Below, one piece after another: positions 1 through 5,277 of a DNA stretch of 5,277 bases. This DNA comes from an uncultured euryarchaeote. Lineage in GTDB: Archaea > Thermoplasmatota > Poseidoniia > Poseidoniales > Poseidoniaceae. The translations under genes and the position numbers were made by a program. The notes under the pieces are model-generated. The model was not told where the DNA came from, did no database searches, and worked only from the letters and a program-made list of their open reading frames with translations. Position 1 is the first letter of the stretch. Each line of letters opens with the position of its first letter. The stretch spans positions 1 through 5,277 of the forward strand of contig CALCOQ010000125.1 in NCBI GenBank assembly GCA_937897005.1, read 5' to 3'.

Positions 1-3000
1 CCTTCTTCAGGTTCTGGCTCAACCAGCACTTCGATGAAAATCGGGTCTCGGTCCCCATCGTCATCAATTACAGTCAGAGTGATGGTGAAAGTCCCTACCC
101 TGTCGAAAGTCGCATCATAAAAAATTCCCGAATGGTCGATATCATTGGAAAGGTCACCGTCTCCGTTTGCATCCAATCCACTGTGGTCCCAGTGATATTG
201 CAGTGTCGCCATATCAGAGTCCGTGTCCGAACTGTTCTCGGCGGTCAAGGAAAGGCTGTCTCCGATGGTCACGACAATGCTGGCAGGCATGCTTCCATTT
301 ACGATTCCAATGCTCGCCCTTGGCTTCTTGTTTCGTACATCGATGGTTGTCGAGCGCATCGCCGAAGCACCATCATCGTCGCGTACAGTGACTGCGATGT
401 TGTAGAGACCGGTTTGATTCCAGGCCATTGCCAATTGTGAACCTTCAAGGTCACAATCATCTGCTGTGGTGCCATTTCCATCGCTGTTGATGTCAGTGTC
501 AAGGTCCCAGCACCATAACCAGGATTCCATATCGCTGGGTGAATCAGAGCCGGTGGCATTGACCCAAACCATCTGGTCCTCATGAACTGGTGGAATCTGT
601 TGAAGCATGTCAAGAGTTGGAGCGACATTCTCCACCATGAATTGAATCTCTATGCGTTCACTGGTCGCACTGTCGTCATCCCATGCCTCGACCCAGACCT
701 TGTGGAAACCACTTGATTGCCAGGATATTGTAATATTTGATTCGTAACCATCGGTCGTCACAGTTTCGTTCCAATCGACATCATCCAACCACCAATTGAA
801 GACCAGAGAAAGCATGTCATTGGCCGAATCATCAGCCATGCTGTTGATGGTGACTTCCTCATTCTCCAACACATCGTATATCCCGTCGAGGGTTGTCATT
901 TCACCACTCTGGTTGAAGACCTTCACAAAAGATATTTCCGGCGCTCTGTTGAGAACCTTGATCAGCACTTCTCTTTGAGTGGTTTCATTATCATCATCGG
1001 TAGCGATTGCAGTGACGAAGACATTGCCTTCTGTACTTGGAGTGAATGTGCAGGTATGAGCAGCCGCTCCTTCCTCACAGATGATATTCTCCGGCCAAGA
1101 GATGGAGACATCCGCTAGTGGCGTGATGGTATCCATATCTCCGTGATCAGAAGCATCCACGGTCACCTTCTCTCCAACAGTTATCGATTCAGGAGCAGTT
1201 ACATTGAGCCAAGGTGCACGATTGATGACAGTGATGTTGATGACTCCGTGAGCCCTGTCATTCTCTTCATCGATGACGAATACATCCACCAACATGATGC
1301 CATCATCAGACCAGTTGAATTCCCAGATACAGTCATCTTCCCATGCGTTGAATTCCACTCCCTCAGCACTGAAGGCTCTGAATTCGCATCTGTAGGTACC
1401 ACCATCTGGATCAATGCTGCTAGTTGCATCGATGGTGACATTGTCGAAGGTCCAGACTGGGCCGTTGGCGGTAATGATTGGTATCGCCAACCTACCAATG
1501 TAGATCTCAAAACTTCCAATGTTGTTGGAGAGATTGGCGTCATCCCAGATGAGGCCATCTGGGTCGACCTCAAAACTGATGCCGACCATTCCAATGTCTT
1601 GGTCTAATGGCACGGTCCAATTAACTTCAACTCGGGCTTCTTGATAGGCTGACAGAGGAGGGATCACACCTCTGATGGTTGAACCATCGGGTGCATTGAC
1701 CTCTAATTCGGTTTGATTGCTGACCAGCATACCTCGGTTTTGAGCTGGCAAACTCATCTTGAGCAGGTCTCCCGGAACTGCATTCCAGCCAATGGCTTCT
1801 GAAAGGAAAGTGTTTTCTTCGCCGCGTACCCGTTCGATGAGTAGATGATCAGCCCGCGCAACTAGATCTATGCCGACCACATTTGGGTCGAGAATGATGG
1901 TACGGGCTCCAACTATCTTCTGAACCGGGTCCCAGATGATGACACCATGACTACCCACATCATCATTTGATGGAGAGTCATCATCCGAGGCTCCCACTGA
2001 CAGATCATGATGTGAAAATCCGTTTACATCGGTATTGATGTTCCAGATTCCTCCATCGATCTCCCATCTGACCTGAAGATTTGTATTTGGATTAGGCCCT
2101 CCATTCCATGAGTAGTTTCCCCATACCGTTTCCTGTGCGTTGGGAAGGGTTGCTGGAAATTGTGGTTCAACATCTATTTTGATCTGTCTTGCGCCAGGGT
2201 TACTGGCGGCGGTGACCCCTGATGAATTGGCAGGTAAGTATTCTTTGAGCATCCAGTCTATCTCTAACCCTAGAGAGATGTAGACATTCGACCATGCTTT
2301 ACCACGAACAGCAGGACAGTACCATTCGAATCCAGTTTTGACTGCACTTTCATTCCATTGATTGATCTTGTATGAATTGGAGCATCCGCTGTATTGAATA
2401 TTGGTTCCATTTTCACTTGGCGTGCCTTCATCGCTGACTTGGAATGAATAGTTCTCAGCTCCGGCTTGATCGATATCATCAGGCTCAAAATAGTCTGATT
2501 GGCCGCTTCCATCGACTTCTTGTTGTGTTTCTACATACCAGTTTTCACCCAAGGCTACTGGGAAATCGTATTTTTCAAGAGGTGGATCATAGTTGTTCAA
2601 GATTGTGATGTCAGCGACATCTTGAGAGAGAAATCCGATGTTATATGGTAGAAATACCACATCTATTGAGAATGAACTGGAGATGGTGGCCAGATCAGAA
2701 ACCCTGATCAGATTCTCCCCTTCATATTCTATATCCACTCTTCCATCGTAGCCCTCAAGAGAAGCCCCATTGTTCCCCGAGGTGAAATCTCCCTCAGACT
2801 TCACTTTGTAAACGAGATGTTGAGTTCCATCATCAAGTTCGTGGAAGATGATGTCCACTACTTCTTCAGTGGTATCTCCACCCAAGGTATTGACAGAGGC
2901 GGATGGATCATTGAGTTGCGCCACCAGCCCAGCAACATCAAAATCGGTCTCATAGACCCATTTATCATCAATCTGCCAACTTGGAACATCATTGACAAAT

Positions 3001-3125
3001 GTCATGGCTTCACCAGAGAAGCGATCAATTTCCAGAGTTTCCAATTCATCGAATTCAATTTGAGAGAAGGGGGCCAAAAATAGAATCAACAGCAGCCCAA
3101 AACTGACGCTTACTCGTGCACGCAT
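1..3125 (-). CDS. Secreted PKD-repeat surface protein (A), 3' end missing
   Basis: Reading from ATG at 3125, the frame runs without a stop to the left edge: 1041 codons plus two bases. Residues 1-22 are a signal peptide (MRARVS, then a Leu/Ile/Phe core). Residues 35-310 are an unassigned region with two Trp-rich segments (WQIDDKWVYET near 50-60 and FPVALGENWYVET at 188-200). Residues 315-435 are another unassigned beta-type region. Residues 446-545 look like CARDB (NRG, PDGST, DDANLSNNIG), and residues 547-1036 are five PKD/Ig-like repeats (about 547-635, 638-725, 728-832, 835-930, 935-1036). There are about 21 N-X-S/T sequons and eight cysteines that form four local pairs. The ectodomain is very acidic, fitting an extracellular calcium-rich (marine) setting. 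The gene lies 46 bases after paralogue B, probably in one transcript. An in-frame ATG at 3152 would add nine residues, MCVRPYGTT. The 3125 start is preferred because it gives a standard signal peptide and no unpaired Cys. No enzyme motif is visible; an adhesion or envelope role is inferred. Confidence 0.9.
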   Translation of the reverse strand, partial: MRARVSVSFGLLLILFLAPFSQIEFDELETLEIDRFSGEAMTFVNDVPSWQIDDKWVYETDFDVAGLVAQLNDPSASVNTLGGDTTEEVVDIIFHELDDGTQHLVYKVKSEGDFTSGNNGASLEGYDGRVDIEYEGENLIRVSDLATISSSFSIDVVFLPYNIGFLSQDVADITILNNYDPPLEKYDFPVALGENWYVETQQEVDGSGQSDYFEPDDIDQAGAENYSFQVSDEGTPSENGTNIQYSGCSNSYKINQWNESAVKTGFEWYCPAVRGKAWSNVYISLGLEIDWMLKEYLPANSSGVTAASNPGARQIKIDVEPQFPATLPNAQETVWGNYSWNGGPNPNTNLQVRWEIDGGIWNINTDVNGFSHHDLSVGASDDDSPSNDDVGSHGVIIWDPVQKIVGARTIILDPNVVGIDLVARADHLLIERVRGEENTFLSEAIGWNAVPGDLLKMSLPAQNRGMLVSNQTELEVNAPDGSTIRGVIPPLSAYQEARVEVNWTVPLDQDIGMVGISFEVDPDGLIWDDANLSNNIGSFEIYIGRLAIPIITANGPVWTFDNVTIDATSSIDPDGGTYRCEFRAFSAEGVEFNAWEDDCIWEFNWSDDGIMLVDVFVIDEENDRAHGVINITVINRAPWLNVTAPESITVGEKVTVDASDHGDMDTITPLADVSISWPENIICEEGAAAHTCTFTPSTEGNVFVTAIATDDDNETTQREVLIKVLNRAPEISFVKVFNQSGEMTTLDGIYDVLENEEVTINSMADDSANDMLSLVFNWWLDDVDWNETVTTDGYESNITISWQSSGFHKVWVEAWDDDSATSERIEIQFMVENVAPTLDMLQQIPPVHEDQMVWVNATGSDSPSDMESWLWCWDLDTDINSDGNGTTADDCDLEGSQLAMAWNQTGLYNIAVTVRDDDGASAMRSTTIDVRNKKPRASIGIVNGSMPASIVVTIGDSLSLTAENSSDTDSDMATLQYHWDHSGLDANGDGDLSNDIDHSGIFYDATFDRVGTFTITLTVIDDDGDRDPIFIEVLVEPEPEE
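18..1487 (-). repeat. Five PKD/Ig-like repeats of protein A
   Basis: Residues 547-1036 are five modules of about 85-105 residues. Each begins after an NRAP, NVAP or NKKP-like linker and ends with a DDDxA/DDDG turn followed by a strand. Diagnostic segments are SSIDPDGG in repeat 1, ATDDDNET in repeat 2, AWDDDSAT in repeat 3, VRDDDGAS in repeat 4 and VIDDDGDRD in repeat 5. Repeats 1, 2 and 4 each hold a cysteine pair. Repeats 4 and 5 hold Asp/Asn loops resembling calcium-binding loops. The repeats are diverged from one another at the DNA level, apart from short GAT-rich runs encoding the DDD turns. Confidence 0.8.
1491..1790 (-). other. CARDB-like domain of protein A
   Basis: Residues 446-545 follow the CARDB/APHP-type layout: PGDLLKMSLPAQNRG (a strand leading into an N-x-G turn), a PDGST turn, a long strand ending in VNWTVP, then FEVDPDGLIWDDANLSNNIG and a last strand FEIYIGR. 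The region aligns without gaps to the first 43 residues of visible paralogue B (RGMLVS... against RGITTS..., both ending VP). CARDB modules are extracellular beta-sandwiches common in archaeal surface proteins. The call is by motif recognition only. Confidence 0.65.
1821..2183 (-). other. Unassigned beta-type region of protein A between the N-terminal units and CARDB
   Basis: Residues 315-435 contain the segments QFPATLPNAQETVWG, VRWEIDGGIWNI, an Asp/Ser-rich stretch (VGASDDDSPSNDDVGSHG, 377-394) and VVGIDLVARADHLLIERV. The pattern of short strands and polar turns suggests one or two Ig-like sandwiches. The Asp-rich stretch could bind a divalent cation or be a flexible loop. I could not assign a family. 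Confidence 0.4.
2196..3023 (-). other. Unassigned N-terminal ectodomain of protein A, possibly two repeated units
   Basis: Residues 35-310 match no family I can name. Two segments resemble each other, DDKWVYETDFDV (53-64) and GENWYVETQQEV (193-204), each opening a stretch of roughly 130 residues. The first unit carries a GYDGRVDIEYEGEN segment at 125-138. The second has a cysteine pair at 248 and 270 (GCSNSY ... EWYC). Alternating hydrophobic and polar residues suggest beta structure. The equivalent part of paralogue B is outside the window, so conservation cannot be judged here. Confidence 0.5.
3060..3125 (-). other. Signal peptide of protein A
   Basis: The first 22 residues have a short basic n-region (Arg at 2 and 4), a hydrophobic core (FGLLLILFLAPF) and then a polar, acidic mature start (SQIEFDELE). 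This is the general form of a Sec signal peptide. There is no Cys after the core, so it is not a lipoprotein signal. The exact cleavage site cannot be fixed by eye; it probably lies just after the core, around residues 18-24. Confidence 0.8.
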
Positions 3126-3171
3126 GGTCGTCCCGTAGGGACGAACACACATGAAACCCCCGTATAGTCGT
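3126..3171 (-). other. Short B-A intergenic spacer
   Basis: The 46 bases lie between the TGA of B and the preferred ATG of A. On the coding strand there is no T-tract that would mark an archaeal terminator, which favours read-through from B into A. A weak CTATAC match (3167-3162) and a GGGGG run (about 3161-3157) are present. Neither is a convincing promoter or Shine-Dalgarno site. Confidence 0.6.
3128..3144 (-). promoter_or_regulatory. 7-bp hairpin just before the start codon of gene A
   Basis: On the coding strand TCGTCCC-TAC-GGGACGA is a perfect 7-bp inverted repeat with a three-base loop. It ends two bases before ATG 3125. The right arm contains GGGA, the only purine run near that start, so folding would hide any weak ribosome-binding site. 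There is no following T-run, so it is not a typical terminator. It may tune translation of A or couple it to B. If translation instead starts at 3152, the repeat is within coding sequence. Confidence 0.4.
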
Positions 3172-3435
3172 TCAAATATCCAAATCGTTGAGAAGACCGG
3201 CCATCGAACCCTCAACAGGTTGTTGAGGCGGTTCTGGTTCTGACTGCTGTTTTGGTTGACTTTGCAGTGTGCTTTCCCCAGATGATGGGGCCGTATCTGT
3301 AACAGAAGTGGATTGCTCAAAGGCATATTCAGGAGGTGAATGTCTTGGGTCACCAGATAATAGATTCGAGTCCATTCCTCCAGCGATGGCAGTCTGGTCA
3401 TCATCGACCCAGGTCTCTGCCTCGTCCTTTGGTCT
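3172..3435 (-). other. Cytoplasmic C-terminal tail of protein B
   Basis: The last 87 residues follow the membrane helix. In order they are an acidic block (DEAETWVDDDQTA), a block IAGGMDSNLLSGDPRHSPPE, a Ser/Thr/Gln/Pro-rich low-complexity stretch with repeated QP/EP, and a short hydrophobic end (SMAGLLNDLDI). The terminal and the GGMDSNLL blocks look like short linear motifs separated by a flexible linker, so a cytoplasmic binding role is possible. From memory, tails of this style occur in Poseidoniales membrane proteins; that supports the taxonomic guess but is unverified. Confidence 0.6.
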
Positions 3436-5277
3436 GAAGCGGCTGATGGTGAAGGCGATGAGCAGCAGTCCCAAGATTCCGAGCATGATCTGTACCAGTA
3501 TCGAGGCGTCTGGCCCTACCACCTGACTAGAAACGGTATCAAGCAGTCCACCCTCATCCTCTACCACCACTATGGTCAGGAGTTTGATTCCAGGATTCTT
3601 CTTGTCTTCATCAGCCACTCTCAGGACAATTTGATATTCACCTGCCTGATTCCAGCGCTTCTTGATCTTCATGCCCATTTGATCGACGTCATTACTGGTA
3701 TCACCATCACCATTACTGTCGATGGTTGCATCCATATCCCACATGAAGTCAAGTCCAACTTCATCGTTCTCAGAATCGGAAGTTGATGAAGCATCCAGTT
3801 CCACTAATTGATTGGTATAAATGACCTCAGGTATTGTGACTTTCACTCTTGGGCGTTGATTCATCACGGTCACATTCACCACCTCACTGGCTCTGGCTCC
3901 ATCATCGTCAACAACGTGCAGGACCACCGGATATATGCCTTCAAACTGCCATTGATGTTCAAATTCAATTCCTACGATGTCGCAATCATCATCTGCTGAA
4001 CCGATTTCATCCCTGTTGATGCCTGGATCAAGATCCCAACAGACCTGTAAGGATTCTCGGTCAGAAGAGGTGTCATTCACGTTGACGTCCAAAGTCAGTC
4101 GCTGTCCTTCTGCTATCGGTAACGGATTGGAAATTCCGCTGATGGTTGGTACAACATTGTGGACTTCCACCAATCCGGTCTTCACGCTGTATGAGCCATC
4201 ATCATCGGTGACTCGCAATGTGATGTTATGCTCCCCAGATTCACTCCACAGTGCAGAGGTCGAAGTGCTGGTTCCTCTACTGCTATCGATGAATGCAGCA
4301 GCATCTGTCAGCGACCAGGAATGTAACAGGTCATCAAGGTCATTGAGCGAGTCATCTGCAATGCCAACCAACATCAGTTCGCTGTCCTCGTTGACATGCC
4401 ATGCTCCTTGTTGGTCACGCTCAACCATGCTGCTCTGCCTCCACAATTCGATATCAAGGTCGAATGGGGCGATATTGTTGTAGAATAGATCTACACTAGT
4501 CTCAGAGGTTGAACCGTCGTCATCAGTGGCTACCGCAGTGTATCTACGCAAGCCTTCTTGATTCCATGTGACCGTGCATTCATGGGTATACCACCCCTCT
4601 AGACATTGAGCATCAGGCCAGTGTACATCGACTACACCTGGCCAAGGGTCCTCGGAGTCGCTGTCGTTACCAATTGCCAGCAGGGAAATTGTTCCGAACG
4701 AGGAGGCATTGTCGCGGCTGGCGATGATTCTCACCTGCGGAGGTCGATTGATGATGTTGGCCATTTCCGTATGCTCCACATTGTCGCGTTCTTCATCGAC
4801 CACATTGATCAGGACCGTATATTCTCCATCATCATACCAGATCCAATCAAGAATACAGTCAGCAGTCCAGACGGTGGTCCAGACATTCTTGTGAGCAATA
4901 CCATCATCATATTCAATGTAGAATGAGCACCAGATCAAACCACCATCAGGGTCACTGCTGGCGCTGGCATCTATGGTTAGCACATCTTGAGTGAGTACTG
5001 CAGAACGATTCTGAATGTGAATTATGGGAATTCTGCCAATGAATATAGTCAGGCTGCCATGGTCATTGCTTGAATCAGCATCTCCCGAATTCATCGCTCC
5101 CGGAATGACAGTCCATTGGACAGAAGAGTTACCTATCTCAGCGGCTTCAGGGACCATCCAGAACAGTTCTACGGTTACCTGTTCAAGGCTCGGCAATCCC
5201 GGAATTGAAGCAGTGGTCTGATTGCCACTGGGGTCGGTCATCAACACTGAAGCAGGTGCACTTGTGGTGATGCCGCG
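3172..5277 (-). CDS. PKD-repeat, C-terminally anchored surface protein (B), 5' end missing
   Basis: The frame is open to the right edge and ends with TGA at 3174-3172, giving 701 visible residues. The GTG at 5247 is internal to a domain and is not the start. In visible numbering, residues 1-82 are the C-terminal part of a CARDB-like beta domain, ending in the segment FIGRIPI. Residues 83-573 are five PKD/Ig-like repeats (about 83-178, 180-267, 270-374, 376-473, 475-573), recognised by recurring SSDPDGG, ATDDDG, VTDDDG, VVDDDG and NRPP/NQRP signatures. A hydrophobic helix at about 592-614 is followed by R and K, then an acidic and Pro/Gln-rich tail to 701. Topology is therefore ectodomain outside, C-tail inside. 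PKD and CARDB modules are generally non-catalytic beta-sandwiches used in adhesion or binding, so a cell-surface structural or binding role is inferred. Six cysteines fall into three pairs. By collinearity with the downstream paralogue, about 460 N-terminal residues, including a signal peptide, should lie outside the window. The specific ligand is unknown. Confidence 0.9.
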   Translation of the reverse strand, partial: RGITTSAPASVLMTDPSGNQTTASIPGLPSLEQVTVELFWMVPEAAEIGNSSVQWTVIPGAMNSGDADSSNDHGSLTIFIGRIPIIHIQNRSAVLTQDVLTIDASASSDPDGGLIWCSFYIEYDDGIAHKNVWTTVWTADCILDWIWYDDGEYTVLINVVDEERDNVEHTEMANIINRPPQVRIIASRDNASSFGTISLLAIGNDSDSEDPWPGVVDVHWPDAQCLEGWYTHECTVTWNQEGLRRYTAVATDDDGSTSETSVDLFYNNIAPFDLDIELWRQSSMVERDQQGAWHVNEDSELMLVGIADDSLNDLDDLLHSWSLTDAAAFIDSSRGTSTSTSALWSESGEHNITLRVTDDDGSYSVKTGLVEVHNVVPTISGISNPLPIAEGQRLTLDVNVNDTSSDRESLQVCWDLDPGINRDEIGSADDDCDIVGIEFEHQWQFEGIYPVVLHVVDDDGARASEVVNVTVMNQRPRVKVTIPEVIYTNQLVELDASSTSDSENDEVGLDFMWDMDATIDSNGDGDTSNDVDQMGMKIKKRWNQAGEYQIVLRVADEDKKNPGIKLLTIVVVEDEGGLLDTVSSQVVGPDASILVQIMLGILGLLLIAFTISRFRPKDEAETWVDDDQTAIAGGMDSNLLSGDPRHSPPEYAFEQSTSVTDTAPSSGESTLQSQPKQQSEPEPPQQPVEGSMAGLLNDLDI
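3436..3504 (-). other. C-terminal transmembrane helix of protein B
   Basis: Visible residues 592-614 (SILVQIMLGILGLLLIAFTI and on to SRF) form one uninterrupted hydrophobic stretch of about 20 residues. It is followed by Arg and Lys (SRFRPK), which by the positive-inside tendency places the following tail in the cytoplasm. No Gly/Cys lipidation box or archaeosortase-type PGF motif is seen, so anchoring is by the helix. Confidence 0.88.
3559..5031 (-). repeat. Five PKD/Ig-like repeats of protein B
   Basis: Visible residues 83-573 form five modules in the same order as in protein A. Repeat n of B resembles repeat n of A more than its own neighbours: WPDAQCLEG against WPENIICEEG in repeat 2, VCWDLD against WCWDLD in repeat 4, and DSNGDGDTSND against DANGDGDLSND in repeat 5. 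This indicates duplication of a whole gene rather than independent repeat growth. The third repeat has a longer polar loop (TDAAAFIDSSRGTSTSTS). Confidence 0.8.

Noticed and set aside
984..1000. ATC/GAT trinucleotide runs, here and at many other places, as microsatellites
   Set aside because: They are only two to four units long and always fall on the DDD turns that end PKD repeats, so protein constraint explains them.
1143..1607. Plus-strand open frame of 154 codons
   Set aside because: It lies fully antisense to the CARDB and first PKD repeats of A. Its composition is the mirror of GAT/GAA-rich coding sequence, and it has no recognisable domain.
299..2512. Minus-strand frames at 299-628, 1199-1594 and 2270-2512
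   Set aside because: They lie in another frame inside the continuous A reading frame, which shows clear PKD and CARDB motifs across all three stretches.
3162..3167. CTATAC as an archaeal TATA box for a separate promoter of A
   Set aside because: It is a short, weak match with no clear BRE, and a six-base AT-type motif is easily found by chance. The short spacer favours co-transcription.
3977..4483. Plus-strand open frame of 168 codons
   Set aside because: It is antisense to PKD repeats 3-4 of B. Its Ser-rich translation reflects the reverse complement of Asp/Glu codons; no domain or ribosome-binding site is evident.
5245..5247. GTG as the start of gene B
   Set aside because: The frame is open to the edge, and residues before it align with the middle of A's CARDB domain, so it is internal.
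1..5277. CRISPR array, insertion sequence, tRNA or rRNA
   Set aside because: There are no regularly spaced identical repeats, no transposase-like frame or terminal inverted repeats, and no RNA-gene signature. Practically all bases are coding in the two minus-strand genes.

Overview
The window reads almost entirely on the minus strand. It holds two very large, adjacent, same-direction genes for secreted or membrane-anchored, Asp-rich multidomain surface proteins. Both are cut by the window edges. The architecture is signal peptide, large beta-rich ectodomain, CARDB-like domain, five PKD/Ig-like repeats, one transmembrane helix and a short cytoplasmic tail. Together with the acidic composition, the moderate GC (estimated by eye) and the style of the C-terminal tail, this suggests a planktonic marine archaeon of the Thermoplasmatota, most likely Marine Group II (Candidatus Poseidoniales). 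That assignment is recognition from protein style, not from a marker gene, so it is moderate confidence.

Layout in transcription order, right to left. (1) Positions 5277-3172 carry the C-terminal 701 codons of the upstream gene, here called B: the end of a CARDB-like domain, five PKD-like repeats, a transmembrane segment and an 87-residue tail. (2) Positions 3171-3126 are a 46-base spacer with no obvious terminator. It contains a perfect 7-bp hairpin ending two bases before the downstream ATG. (3) Positions 3125-1 carry the first 1041 codons of the downstream gene, here called A: signal peptide, an unassigned N-terminal region of about 275 residues, a second unassigned beta-type region, a CARDB-like domain, and five PKD-like repeats. 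Its stop codon lies beyond the left edge.

A and B are tandem paralogues. Residue 464 of A aligns with residue 1 of visible B, and the offset stays between about 457 and 465 residues to the end of the fifth repeat. B is therefore expected to begin roughly 460 codons beyond the right edge, and A to end roughly 120-130 codons beyond the left edge with a transmembrane helix and tail like B's. The two are probably co-transcribed and displayed on the cell surface, where they may serve adhesion, cell-envelope structure or ligand binding. No enzymatic domain is visible in either. No RNA genes, mobile elements or CRISPR arrays were seen.
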